Positions 37,492 through 46,621 of a stretch of DNA of 64,000 nt are shown here, piece after piece. Source of the DNA: Aldehydirespirator sp965248735 (GTDB lineage Bacteria > Actinomycetota > Acidimicrobiia > Acidimicrobiales > Aldehydirespiratoraceae). The notes beneath the pieces were generated by a model, which saw only the letters and a list, made by a program, of their open reading frames with translations, did no database searches and was not told the DNA's origin. The translations under genes and the position numbers were made by a program. The stretch is from contig OZ252146.1 of assembly GCA_965248735.1 (NCBI GenBank), positions 1,612,001-1,676,000 of the forward strand, written 5' to 3'. Position 1 is the stretch's first letter; each line of letters begins with the position of its first letter.

Positions 37492-39037
37492 TGTAGTGGT
37501 TCTGAGTTCGTGTCCGGTTTTGGGTCGTTGATTACGGAGCATCGGGGTGGGAGCATGGCGCTGTGAAAGGAGCGTCAGATGACTGATACCTCGAAGTCCT
37601 TGGAGCGTAGCGGACGCCGCGGGAGGCGGCGGTTGTCGCCTGTGCAGAAGTACGAGGCGTTCGTGCAGGTGCTCACGGGTGAGATGACCGTGGTCGAGTG
37701 CGCGGACCATTGGGGCGTGGACCGCTCCACGATCATGCGGGCCCGCGAGGTCGCCAAGAAGGGTGCTCTGGACGCGTTGGCGTCGTCTCGTCCCGGGACG
37801 CGCTCCGGCGGCGTCGTCCCGGAGTTGGTGATGGCCCGAGACGAGGCGGCCCGGCTGGGCGAGGCGCTCAAGGAGATGGCGGTCAAGGTCACCTTGTCGC
37901 AGAAAAGAGCGTTGGGGGTGACCGCCGGCGTGCCCCCGCGTGTCGAGGCCGGCACCAAGGCGGCTCTGTTGGACCTCGTCGACGGCGCCGTCGGGGCGGG
38001 CTGGAGCACAGCGCGGGCTTGCTCGGTGCTCGAGCTCGACAGCCGCCGGTGCCGCCGCTGGCAGCACCGCCGAGGCGCGGGCCGCCTCGATGACAGCACT
38101 GCGGGCGGCACGGCGTCACATGCCATCACCCCAACAGAGCGCCGGGCGATCGTGGAGCTGTTCGAGCGCTGGGGCGACATCGACGGCGGCTACCGCAAGC
38201 TCGCGCACCGCGGCTCATACGAGAACCTGGTCTGGGTGTCGCCGTCGACGCTGTATCGCGTTCTCGCAGCCCAGGGGCTGGTTCTGCCCGCCCGCCCGCA
38301 GCGCGCACCGGCACCGGCGCGGCCCCTGCCGGACTGGATCGAATGGAAACGCCACGAGATCTGGATCTACGACATCACCCACTTCCCCAGAGCCGGCCGG
38401 GTCGCCTACGCCATCCTCGACGTCGTCACCCGCAAATGGCTCGCCACCCTCGTCACCGCCGAGGAGACCGCCACCCAAGTAGAGGTCGTCTTCACACAAG
38501 CCCTCGACACCGAGGGGCTGTGGCCCGCCGTCGAGGCCCGCCAAGCCGACCGCGCCCGCCGAGGCGACGACAGCGACGAGGAGCCGATCCTGCTGGCAAT
38601 GTCAGACAACGGACCCCAAATGCGAGCCGGCACCACCCGGGAGTTCCTGGCCCTCTGCTCCATCGCGTCGCGCTTCGGCCGGCCCGGCACCCCGACGGAC
38701 CAGGCATGGATCGAGACCCTGTTCGGCCACGTCAAAACCGAGTGGCCCCACCTCGAGAAGATCACCGACCCCAACACGCTGCGAGCAGAGCTCGACATCG
38801 CCCGAAACGACTACAACACCCGCCGCCTGCACGCCTCCCTCGGCTACGTCACCCCCGACGACGAACACCAAGGACGAGGAGAGCGCATCCGCCAGGCCCG
38901 CCAAGACGGCCTCACACAGGCCCGCCTCACCCGCATCGCCTACCATCGCAACAACAAACCCAACCAGCCATGAACACACCCGCCCAATGCGGCGCAATCA
39001 AACCCCCGAAAACGGACATTTACTCAGAAGCACCTCA
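37492..39037 (+). mobile_element. IS3/IS481-type insertion sequence
   Basis: The element is about 1546 bp. The left end TGTAGTGGTTCTGAGTTCG and the reverse complement of the right end, TGAGGTGCTTCTGAGTAAA, are imperfect inverted repeats. They continue inward as TGTCCGGTTTTGGG and TGTCCGTTTTCGGG. One transposase ORF fills it. No perfect target duplication is visible (flanks AATCCG and CTCCG). It separates two fragments of secreted-protein genes. Confidence 0.85.
37579..38973 (+). CDS. Transposase with rve integrase core
   Basis: The 464-residue protein has an N-terminal helix-turn-helix part (VVECADHWGVDRSTIMRARE) and a DDE core. The catalytic residues are Asp in IYDITHF, Asp in MSDNGPQ and Glu in WIETLFGHVKTEW, followed by YNTRRLHASLGYVTPDDEHQ. 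It resembles IS3 OrfAB fused in one frame, or IS481. It appears intact. Confidence 0.92.
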   Translation: MTDTSKSLERSGRRGRRRLSPVQKYEAFVQVLTGEMTVVECADHWGVDRSTIMRAREVAKKGALDALASSRPGTRSGGVVPELVMARDEAARLGEALKEMAVKVTLSQKRALGVTAGVPPRVEAGTKAALLDLVDGAVGAGWSTARACSVLELDSRRCRRWQHRRGAGRLDDSTAGGTASHAITPTERRAIVELFERWGDIDGGYRKLAHRGSYENLVWVSPSTLYRVLAAQGLVLPARPQRAPAPARPLPDWIEWKRHEIWIYDITHFPRAGRVAYAILDVVTRKWLATLVTAEETATQVEVVFTQALDTEGLWPAVEARQADRARRGDDSDEEPILLAMSDNGPQMRAGTTREFLALCSIASRFGRPGTPTDQAWIETLFGHVKTEWPHLEKITDPNTLRAELDIARNDYNTRRLHASLGYVTPDDEHQGRGERIRQARQDGLTQARLTRIAYHRNNKPNQP

Positions 39038-39626
39038 CTCCGACGTGCAAGACGTAGGAAACACCGGCCCCGGCGGCGGAGGGATGGCACTGTGGGAGTT
39101 CCACGACGCCCGAGGCAGTGTCGCCAAGAGCGCATCCACCGGGCGCAGCGACCCCACCGACCCCCAGAGCCCCACCCACCCCTGGCTGGCCTTCAACGCC
39201 GACTGGTGCAGCGTCCCCCCGAGCTGGCAGGTCAACTTGCTGCAGACGATCGTGAATGTGCTGCCGGGCGCCGATGTCGACCTCGCGCAGTACATCGTCC
39301 AACAGCCCAGCTTCGACGGTGTGAGCGTACCCTTCTACTACGGCTGTCTGCGACACGACTTCAACTGGCGCAACCTGCACAGAGTCAAACACCACTTCGG
39401 AGTCGAAACCGCCTGGAGCCCCGCAGCAAGACTGCGAGCCGACCAGCGACTCGGACAAGACCTCACAGCGCTGTGCAACGCCAACCAATACGGACAGCCC
39501 GAGGTGCCCGACACTTGGGACTGGACCCTGTCAGTGGACTACGTGCCGAAATGCACGCAAGTCGCATGGGCCTTCTTCGCCGGTGTGCAGGTACCCGGAT
39601 TCGACGGCATCGACTATGACCACTAA
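39038..39626 (+). pseudogene. Phospholipase A2-like protein, 5' end removed by insertion sequence (cassette A)
   Basis: About 195 residues of the C-terminal catalytic domain remain. CLRHDFNWRNLHRVKHH carries the His-Asp pair of prokaryotic phospholipase A2, with paired cysteines around it. It is paralogous to 40834-42144: SDVQDVGNTG here, SDVRDLGNTG there. The normal N-terminus and signal peptide are lost, although the frame is open back into the IS. Its stop lies inside the start of the following lipoprotein gene. Confidence 0.8.
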
Positions 39627-40398
39627 CGCGATGATCGATCTTGAGTCCCGGCGCCGGCGAACCCGGCTGAGCGCCCGCTGGTGGAGCGCTGCGCTGGCAC
39701 AGCTGATCGTTGCTGGTGTCGTGATGATGTCGGTTATTGCGTGCAGTTCTGAGGACCCACCCCGCGAGTACCCCGACGAAGAGATAGGACTTGATGAACT
39801 CGTCGGTGACGAGATCATCTTGCATTCGCTTTGGTTTGCACGCTATCGAACGCTCGATGAGATGGATCGTGACCTTGGCGATCCCTTGGAGGGTTCTGGG
39901 CACGACCGTGAGCGAGACTATTTTGAGTTCCTCGTTGGGCTGGTCATCGTCGCCGCGGGTGACACGTTGCCACCCGATGTCGCCATCGGCAGCGGTGTGT
40001 TGCATGACGCTGAGGATGAGGCGATGGATCATTGCGCGGCGGACGCGGGCTGGCCCGGTGTGCAGCTATATGACGTGTCACAGCAGTTGGGCGAGCAGTA
40101 TGAGCGGGACTACGGGTTGACGTTGGAGATATTCTTGGATCTGCGTCATGAGTGCGGCAAGTACGCGGCGACATATCCGACGCTTGATCCGGCGTATCGT
40201 GATGAGTTGTTGGCGAAGCGGCGGGCCCATTACATGGCCGCCGTGAGGGACTGGATGGTCGCCAATCCCGAGTTGGTTGTGCCCATCGAGCACCACGAAG
40301 GCGACAACCATCCAATCGAGGAACGCTTCATTCGAGAGTGCGAACAGGCCGATGATCCCCAGCAGTGCGCCAGCGGCCGTCGTGTGACGCTTCCGTAG
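39616..40398 (+). CDS. Lipoprotein of the phospholipase cassette (cassette A)
   Basis: The 260-residue protein has basic residues, a hydrophobic segment and lipobox SVIAC, so it should be anchored outside the membrane. The mature part is acidic and helical, with RYRTLDEMDRDL, LRHECGKYAATYPTLDP, a charged helix, and the C-terminal DDPQQCASG. The disrupted paralogue in cassette B shares these motifs. ATG 39616 overlaps the phospholipase stop by 11 bases. I know no family for it. Partnership with the phospholipase (immunity, chaperone or anchor) is inference from order alone. Confidence 0.75.
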   Translation: MTTNAMIDLESRRRRTRLSARWWSAALAQLIVAGVVMMSVIACSSEDPPREYPDEEIGLDELVGDEIILHSLWFARYRTLDEMDRDLGDPLEGSGHDRERDYFEFLVGLVIVAAGDTLPPDVAIGSGVLHDAEDEAMDHCAADAGWPGVQLYDVSQQLGEQYERDYGLTLEIFLDLRHECGKYAATYPTLDPAYRDELLAKRRAHYMAAVRDWMVANPELVVPIEHHEGDNHPIEERFIRECEQADDPQQCASGRRVTLP

Positions 40399-40450
40399 CC
40401 GGCGCTTGTGGTGCCTTCCCGCAGGCAGCACTGGCCGCACGTTGAGGACC

Positions 40451-40837
40451 GTGCCGCAGCCTCTGGGCACGACACGCGGCGACAGCGGGTTGACGACGCT
40501 GGAGTGGCTGCTGGTGGTGGCCGCGGTCGCCGCTTTGGCTGCTTTGGCGGTGGTGCTGATCCAGAACGTTGTCGGCGACACTGCTGAGCAGGTCGCCGCC
40601 AGCGACGCCCGCCAGACCGCGGCAGACCTCGCGGTCACAGAACTGCAGCGACGCTGGCAGGACGAGGCGCCCACCTTGTCGACAATCGATGAGATCAACG
40701 CACGGTACGAGAGGCGCTGTCGCCAGTTCGCCATCATCTATGCCGACATCTCCCTGGAGGTGCAGCCACCCAAACGCGGCACGCTCCACTCCAGCGGAAC
40801 CGGATGGGACAAACGACCCCAATGCACCCTCGCATGA
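40451..40837 (+). CDS. Type IV pilin-like protein (cassette A)
   Basis: The 128-residue protein has a 13-residue leader ending RGDSG, then LTTLEWLLVVAAVAALAALAVV. That is a prepilin-type cleavage site with Glu at mature position 5 and a long N-terminal helix. Two cysteines (RRC and the terminal PQC) bracket a C-terminal segment like the disulphide loop of pilins. GTG 40451 gives the same leader length as the copy at 47818. Its stop overlaps the next phospholipase start (ATGA). A prepilin peptidase elsewhere in the genome would be required. Confidence 0.78.
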   Translation: MPQPLGTTRGDSGLTTLEWLLVVAAVAALAALAVVLIQNVVGDTAEQVAASDARQTAADLAVTELQRRWQDEAPTLSTIDEINARYERRCRQFAIIYADISLEVQPPKRGTLHSSGTGWDKRPQCTLA

Positions 40838-42144
40838 ACCTCCACCCCGCAGAGTCCGTCACCGCAAGCCGTGCCAACGCCGAGGCTCCCATCCAAGGGC
40901 CACCGCACCCGCCGCCTGCGCGTCGGCTCCGCCAACCCGGCCGAACCGACACCCGCAGAATCACGATCAGCGCCACGTGCCCCGCCGGTCAGGCGCCCTT
41001 CCATACTGGTGGCGGCCTGTGTGTGGCGGTGTCCGCGGTGCCCTCAGGGTGTGCTGTCACTGCTTTGGCGGCGCGCACGCCATGGTGGGGCCAGACTGGC
41101 GCGTCGGGCGCGTACTCCCTGTATGGTTCGGGCGCGCCCGCGGCGTGCAGTTCGCTGAGCCAGAGCAGCCGCGCCAAGTACTATTCGTTCACGGTGCCCC
41201 ACGACGCTCCCGCAGAGGGCCTGCCGGCACGGATAGCCCTCGAGCCGCTACAACGCCCGATGCGGCCGGGCCAGACGCCGCCTGCGCTCACCTCAGGCGG
41301 GGGATCGCCCTCTGTGACACTGTGGCGGTACGTGCCGGCCAGCGGGCCCAACGAGGTGCAGCAGATTGCTCTCACGACCGCCCGACGGGGCGCGGATCCA
41401 GTTTTGTCGCCAACATTGACCGCGGGCAGGTACCTGATCGAGATCGCCCCCACCGGCACCGTTTCTGCGGGGTCGTTCGATCTGAACGTGTGGGTGCCCA
41501 CACCCCAGAAAGCGCACTCCGATGTGCGAGACCTCGGCAATACCGGGCTCGGCGGCATGACCCTTGAGCGGTTCCTCGACGCCCGAGGCAGCATCTGCTA
41601 TGGCGAGCACCCCACCTGCCCGACCGACAACGGCGATCCCTTCGATCCGTCGAGCCCGACCTACCCGTGGCTGCCGTTCAAGACCGATCGATGCAGTATT
41701 CCGCAGGGGCTGGTCCAAGGGTTGGAGTCGTGGCTGAACGCCATGATCCTGGCACACAGCTCGCCGTTCACGACCCCCGAGTTGGTCGATCTCGCCCAGT
41801 ACATCCGCGACCACGCAGCCTTCGGAACCCAGACCGTGTCGTTCGTGTTCGCGTGCATGCGACATGACTTCAACTGGCGCAACCTCTACCGGGTCGAGCA
41901 CCACCTCCAACACGCAGGCACATGGAACACCACTGTCCGAGCACAAGCCGACGAACGATTCAACCTGGACCTCAAACGGCTGTGCGACGCCAACCGTGGA
42001 AGTTCGCCGGTTACCTATAGGCACTACAGCTGGCAGGTCCCAAGAGATCTCGTCGCAAAATGTCATGAGGTGGCTGATGCTATGAAGTTCGGTGTCTCGA
42101 CGGTCCCGATGTCGTCGATCAGCTATGGAGCCCAAGATGTCTAA
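40834..42144 (+). CDS. Phospholipase A2-like protein with N-terminal beta domain (cassette B)
   Basis: The 436-residue protein has a low-complexity N-terminus without a clear signal peptide, so export is unproven. A Cys-containing segment (CPAGQAPFHTGGGLC) follows, then a PPC-like beta domain (YYSFTVPHDAP ... LTAGRYLIEIAP). The C-terminal phospholipase A2 domain has CMRHDFNWRNLYRVEHH with the catalytic His-Asp. The family hydrolyses the sn-2 ester of phospholipids with calcium. The 3' end overlaps the next lipoprotein start by eight bases, implying one operon. Confidence 0.8.
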   Translation: MNLHPAESVTASRANAEAPIQGPPHPPPARRLRQPGRTDTRRITISATCPAGQAPFHTGGGLCVAVSAVPSGCAVTALAARTPWWGQTGASGAYSLYGSGAPAACSSLSQSSRAKYYSFTVPHDAPAEGLPARIALEPLQRPMRPGQTPPALTSGGGSPSVTLWRYVPASGPNEVQQIALTTARRGADPVLSPTLTAGRYLIEIAPTGTVSAGSFDLNVWVPTPQKAHSDVRDLGNTGLGGMTLERFLDARGSICYGEHPTCPTDNGDPFDPSSPTYPWLPFKTDRCSIPQGLVQGLESWLNAMILAHSSPFTTPELVDLAQYIRDHAAFGTQTVSFVFACMRHDFNWRNLYRVEHHLQHAGTWNTTVRAQADERFNLDLKRLCDANRGSSPVTYRHYSWQVPRDLVAKCHEVADAMKFGVSTVPMSSISYGAQDV

Positions 42145-42439
42145 CAGCAGTCGTGTTGGGATGCGTCGCAGGGTCTGCCGGTCGATCGCGGGCGTATCAC
42201 TTACGAGGGCTGTTCTGGGTGTCTGGGTCTGTCTGGTGGTGCTGGGGTGTCGGCGGCCATGAGATCCTGCCCAGTGGCGGCCATGTAGCTGCCCGCTGGC
42301 GGCCAACAGTTCTGCCCAGCGGCGGCCAACAGAACTGCCCGCGTTGAAGTCCATTTCCCGTCGGGGTCCACCGCGGCGGGTGCTCCTCCTACTCGAATGG
42401 CCGGTCACGACAACCGTGACCATCGAGCAGGAGGAGCGA

Positions 42440-43925
42440 GTGAAGTCTCGCGAGGAAATCATGAACATGTTGGAAGCGTTCGACCTGACTGGGTCGTTGC
42501 GTGGCGCCGGTGATCTGGCCGGCGTGTCTCATCACACTGTGGCCCGTTATGTCGCTGAGCGCGATGCCGGCGAGTTGGCCGGCGACGGGCCGCGGCGCAG
42601 GGGGCGGATCATCGATCCGTTCTTTGGCGAAGATCGAGGAGTGGGTCGAGCGGTCGCACGCCAAGATCCGCGCCGACCGGGCCTTCGACAAGCTCACTGC
42701 TTTGGGTTACACCGGTTCAGAACGCACGGTCCGCCGGGCGGTCGCTGAGGTGAAGGCCAACCGTCGCCGTGGTCGGCGGCGGGTGTATCGGCCGTGGATC
42801 CCCGAGCCGGGCATGTGGGCGCAGTGGGACTGGGGCGCGGGTCCGGTCATCGCGGGCCGAAGGACGAATCTGTTCTGTGCGTGGTTGGCGTGGTCGAGGT
42901 TCCGGGTGGTGGTGCCGTGCTGGGATCGCAGGTTGGCGACGGTGATCGCCTGTGTGGATCGGGCGATGCGAGCCTTTGGCGGCGCTGCGACGTGTTGGCT
43001 CACCGACAACGAGCGCACGGTCACGATCGATCACGTCGCTGGGATCGCTGTGCGCCATCCGGAGATGGCCGCGGTCGGCGGCCACTACGGGATCACGGTG
43101 GCGACGTGTGTGCCGGCGGACCCCGAGTCCAAGGGCGGGTCAGAGGCGACGGTGCGGGTCGCTGAGGCCGACTTGGTGCCAACCGACGCGAACCTGCGCG
43201 GCGACTACACCAGCTGGTCCGAGCTGGTCGATGCGTGCGACGCGTGGATGGCCGAGGTCAATGGCCGTGAGCATCGGGTGACCCGGCGGGCACCAGTCGA
43301 GATGCTCCTCGAGGAGCAGCAGCGCCTGCATCGGTTGCCCGAGGCCCCTTACACGGCGGTGCTGGGGGAGACCCGGAAAGTCACTTGGAGCTCCACGATC
43401 AGCTTCGGCGGCGTGACCTACTCGGTCCCGCACACCCTCGCCGATGAGACGGTGTGGGTGCGTGTGGACGGCGACCGGGTCGTCGTCACCCACTGTGCAC
43501 CGTCAGGCCCAATCGAGGTTGCCCGCCACCAGCGTTCGACACCGGGGCATCCGATGATCGACGACGCCCACTACCCGGCGCGCCCGGCTGGGCCGCTCGG
43601 GCGGCGTCCGAAGCCGACGAGCGCGGCCGAGGTCGAGTTCCTCGCCATCGGAGACGGCGCCCGCACCTGGCTCGTTGAAGCAGCCGCCGCGGGCACGAGC
43701 CGCATGAAGGTCAAGATGGCCCAAGCCGTCACCCTTGCCCGCCTCCACGGCCAGATGCGCGTTGATTGGGCGCTCGGTGCCGCCGCGATGTTCGGCCGCT
43801 TCGCAGACGGCGACCTGGCCTCGATCCTGGCTGCTGACCCGCCCGGACAACGCCGGCGCGCCGATGACGTGCACTCGCTGCAGCCCGGCACCGCCGCTTG
43901 GGGCCGCCTCGGAGGCGACCGATGA
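42440..43925 (+). pseudogene. istA: IS21 transposase IstA with a single frameshift
   Basis: GTG 42440 is preceded by AGGAGGAG. The first frame gives the helix-turn-helix region (MLEAFDLTGSLRGAGDLAGVSHHTVARYV) to GRIIDPF. The catalytic remainder (AKIEEWVERSHAKIRADRAFDKL, WDWGAGPVI, TDNERTV, GGSEATV) continues in another frame to 43925. One extra T in the GTTCTTTGG run at about 42620-42625 explains the shift. The gene is therefore inactive unless a frameshift is programmed. The downstream end overlaps istB (ATGA). Confidence 0.85.
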
Positions 43926-44686
43926 ACCCAGCACCGATCGACGAGGTTGTCGACCTGTTGCGCACCCTGCGCCTGCCCCACATGCGCGCCGCTGCACCGG
44001 AGTTGTTGGCCACCGCCAAGGCACAACGCTGGGAACCGGCCGAAGCGATGCGCGCACTGCTCACCGAGGAACTCGCCGGCCGCCAAGCGTCCTCGATCCG
44101 GGCCCGGCGCAAAGCGGCCGGGTTCCCCACCGGCAAGACCTTCGACGCCTGGGACGAGGCAGTGTCATCGGTCCCGGCGCCGACCCAGCGGGCGCTGCGC
44201 ACCCTGGAGTGGATCCACCGCCACGAGAACCTCGTCGTGTGCGGACCATCAGGCACCGGCAAGACCCACTTCCTTGAAGCGCTCGGCCAGGCCGCCGTCG
44301 ATGCCGGCCACAAAGTGTCCTGGTTCAGTCTCGAGCACCTCGGCGCGCTCGTGCGCCGCCACAGCGCCGACGACACCGCCGCCAAAGCGATCCGGCGGAT
44401 CATGCGCGCCGACGTCATCGTGATCGACGACATCGGCCTGCTCCCCGTCGCCACCGAGACCGCCGAGGCGCTCTACCGCGTCGTCGACGCCGCCTACGAG
44501 AAACGCTCCATCGCCCTGTCGAGCAACCTTCACCCCGCCGGGTTCGACGAACTCATGCCCAAGACCATCGCCAACGCCACCGTCGACCGGCTCCTGCACC
44601 ACGCCCACATCGTCATGACCGCCGGCGACAGCATCCGCCTCACCCAAGCCACCGCCGGCAAGGGGGTGACGCCACTGACCAACTGA
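43922..44686 (+). CDS. istB: IS21 helper ATPase IstB
   Basis: The 254-residue AAA+ protein assists IstA in target selection. Walker A is CGPSGTGKTHFLEAL, Walker B is ADVIVIDDIGLLP, and SIALSSNLHPAGFDELMP is conserved. It is intact and overlaps istA by four bases. Confidence 0.94.
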   Translation: MNPAPIDEVVDLLRTLRLPHMRAAAPELLATAKAQRWEPAEAMRALLTEELAGRQASSIRARRKAAGFPTGKTFDAWDEAVSSVPAPTQRALRTLEWIHRHENLVVCGPSGTGKTHFLEALGQAAVDAGHKVSWFSLEHLGALVRRHSADDTAAKAIRRIMRADVIVIDDIGLLPVATETAEALYRVVDAAYEKRSIALSSNLHPAGFDELMPKTIANATVDRLLHHAHIVMTAGDSIRLTQATAGKGVTPLTN

Positions 44687-45691
44687 GCTACGGGCAGAAC
44701 ACCTGGCCACCACCGGGCAGTTCTGTTGGCCACGAACGGGCAGTTCTACTGTCCGCCACTGGGCAGATCCCACTGGCCATTGACACTGGGGGGCGGAGTC
44801 GTGGGGTGCTCGGACGATGACGGCTCGGATTCTGGTGCGAGTGAGTCATCGGGCGGTTCGTGGGTGGAGCGCGCCTCTGAGCAGCAGGGCGATGGTTCGG
44901 GGCTGTTCGCTGGGTACACGGAGGACGAGATCGGTACTGAGATCCTCGTCGACGACCGAATTGCTGGTCGTCACATACTGGCTCGATATCGCACCTACGA
45001 AGACCACAATCTGGCATCTGCCGCCAAGAACGATCTGAGTTCCATGAGTCCCGAGGCGCGTGACCGCGCCTATTTCGAGCAGGCTGTGAGGCTGTTGTTC
45101 CTGGGTGCTGATGATGCCATGCCGGCCGAGGTCAGCGATGCCGATCAAGAGTTGTGGCGTGCCTTCTACCGGTCGCTCGACCTGTGCGTGGAGCGTTCAG
45201 AATGGCCAGATGCCAAACTATATCGACTCGGGACGGATGGCTACTATTACGATCCCTCATCGGCGACAGTCCAGTCGTATCTGCAGCTGTATGGGATGAC
45301 TCTGGACGAGTACATAGATTTTCAACATGAGTGTCACAAGTTTGCGGCTTCGTATCCGGCTTTGGATCGTGAGCATCGTGATGAGTTGTTGAGGATCCGT
45401 CGTGACTATTATTTTGAGGTTCTGCGGCTGTGGATGCGGGACAATCCTGAGATGGTGGTCCCGATGACGTATGAGCAGAGCGTCAACCATCCCTATCAGG
45501 ACTATGTGCGCGAGGCCTGCCTGGCGACTGACGATCCGCAGGAGTGCGCCCGCCAGGAGGGCGTGAGTCTGCCCTGAGGTGTCGGGTGGCCGAGCACACT
45601 GCAATGCCCGACGCTGGTGGCCAGGCGCCGGACACGGTGAGCCCCTTCCGCGGTGAGACGACCACCGCGTGCGCCTTTGCGGAGTTCGCCG

Positions 45692-45768
45692 ACGCCCGAG
45701 CGGCGTCCCGGTCGGCGCGGCGACAGCGGGTTGACGACGCTGGAGTGGCTGTTGGTGGTGGCCGCGGC
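45692..45768 (+). pseudogene. Type IV pilin-like gene fragment (cassette B), fused to next gene
   Basis: Only RRGDSG and LTTLEWLLVVAA remain. The DNA from 45717 to 45767 is almost identical to 40476-40526, and similarity stops abruptly at GGCCGCGG. Beyond that point the sequence encodes the signal peptide of the next protein in another frame. This looks like a deletion that joined the pilin 5' end to the following gene. Confidence 0.8.
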
Positions 45769-46616
45769 GTGTTGGTGTGCGGGGTTCTCGCGGCGGCGTC
45801 GGCGGTGTTGTGTGTGGGCTTGCTCGGGGCGGCGGGACCTGTCGAGGCTGCATCCGAGGGGGGCGCTTCTGTCGGCGCGGCGCCGGCGTGGCCCTTCCGT
45901 GGGGTGGTGAACTATGGCGGGGACGTGTTGGAGTACTGGGATGCTGAGACCGGCGCCTTGAGCGGGGTGCGGCTCGGGGGTCCCCATGGGTGCCCGAGCC
46001 CGGTGGCGGGCAACGAGGACTACGTGGAGGTGGCATGGTGGGATCTAGGCGGAGGTAGAGATGCGTTCCTGCGGGTGCCGTGGGGTGATGAGGCGTATCC
46101 CCATTTTGCGTGGTCTGAGGATGTGCCGAGGCGGTACTTCAAGCAGAGCCGCGATGTGGGGGTGGAGGTGTTGACTGTGGCTGGCGGCTTTCGTGTCGCC
46201 ACCGCTGAGGGGGAGGCCTACTATCGGGCCTCTGATGAGGGGGGCTGCGCCTGGCGAGGACCGGCGGCTCATTGGAGGAGCACTTGGAGGCTGTGGGTGC
46301 GGAGCCGGGCGACGATTCCTGGCATTGGTGGCACCACCGGGTGTATCTCGATGGCACTGATGGCTTTCATTACGGGTTCCGGTTCGGTTATTCCGAGCCG
46401 AACTGCCCGTGGGAGGAGGGTTTCATCGTTGCGGGGGACACGGGAGAGGTGGTGGCCTGCGGCTTGGGGCGCGGCGGGGCTTGGCTGGTGCTGCCGGAGG
46501 GCGCGCCGCGTGTGGTGGAGCGGTTCGCGCTGCCGCGGTGGGGGGATTGTGACCCCTCCAAGGATTGGCACCTCGGTTTGGGTGGGGTTTCGTTGGCGTC
46601 GGGCTCGGGCGGGTAG
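45769..46616 (+). pseudogene. Secreted beta-rich protein with a frameshift (cassette C)
   Basis: GTG 45769 would start a signal peptide (MLVCGVLAAASAVLCVGLLG to PVEA). The mature part begins near WPFRGVVNYGGDVLEYWDAE. The frame is lost between about 46236 and 46272. A second frame continues with EEHLEAVGAEPGDD, a middle GFRFGYSEPNCPWEEGF and the end at TAG 46614. The C-terminal part parallels that of 46622-47782 (TGEVVACG here, TGEFVMCG there), so both belong to one unnamed family. No function is recognisable. Confidence 0.65.
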
Positions 46617-46621
46617 GGCCG

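Larger units (their letters stand above)
42248..44785 (+). mobile_element. IS21-type insertion sequence with CTGGGG target duplication
   Basis: The element is 2538 bp and starts TGTCGGCGGCCATGAGATCC, ending so that its reverse complement begins TGTCAATGGCCAGTGGGATC. Both ends then carry several copies of a TGCCC(A/G)N(T/C)GGCGGCCA-like motif, the multiple terminal repeats typical of IS21. CTGGGG flanks it at 42242-42247 and 44786-44791. Contents are istA (frameshifted) and istB. Confidence 0.93.
42137..45577 (+). pseudogene. Lipoprotein of cassette B, interrupted by an IS21-type element in its signal peptide
   Basis: The 5' part (42137-42247) encodes MSNSSRVGMRRRVCRSIAG and a hydrophobic core; the 3' part runs from 44786 to 45577. 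Deleting the IS (42248-44785) and one copy of the CTGGGG target duplication joins VCLVVLG to GGVVGCSDDD in frame, restoring a lipobox VVGC. The mature part parallels the cassette A lipoprotein (ARYRTYEDH, FQHECHKFAASYPALD, DDPQECARQ). The pre-insertion protein would be about 298 residues. Confidence 0.88.

Noticed and set aside
37511..39018. IS ends first placed at TGTCCGGTTTT ... GGACA
   Set aside because: The inverted repeat continues outward through TTCTGAGT/ACTCAGAA to 37492 and 39037. Divergence of the flanking host repeat also starts at 37492.
42263..44770. IS21 ends first placed at TGCCCAGTGG ... CCACTGGGCA with a GATCC duplication
   Set aside because: Similarity of the two ends extends 20 bases further out to TGTC...GACA. 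Only those outer ends, with CTGGGG duplication, restore the interrupted lipoprotein frame.
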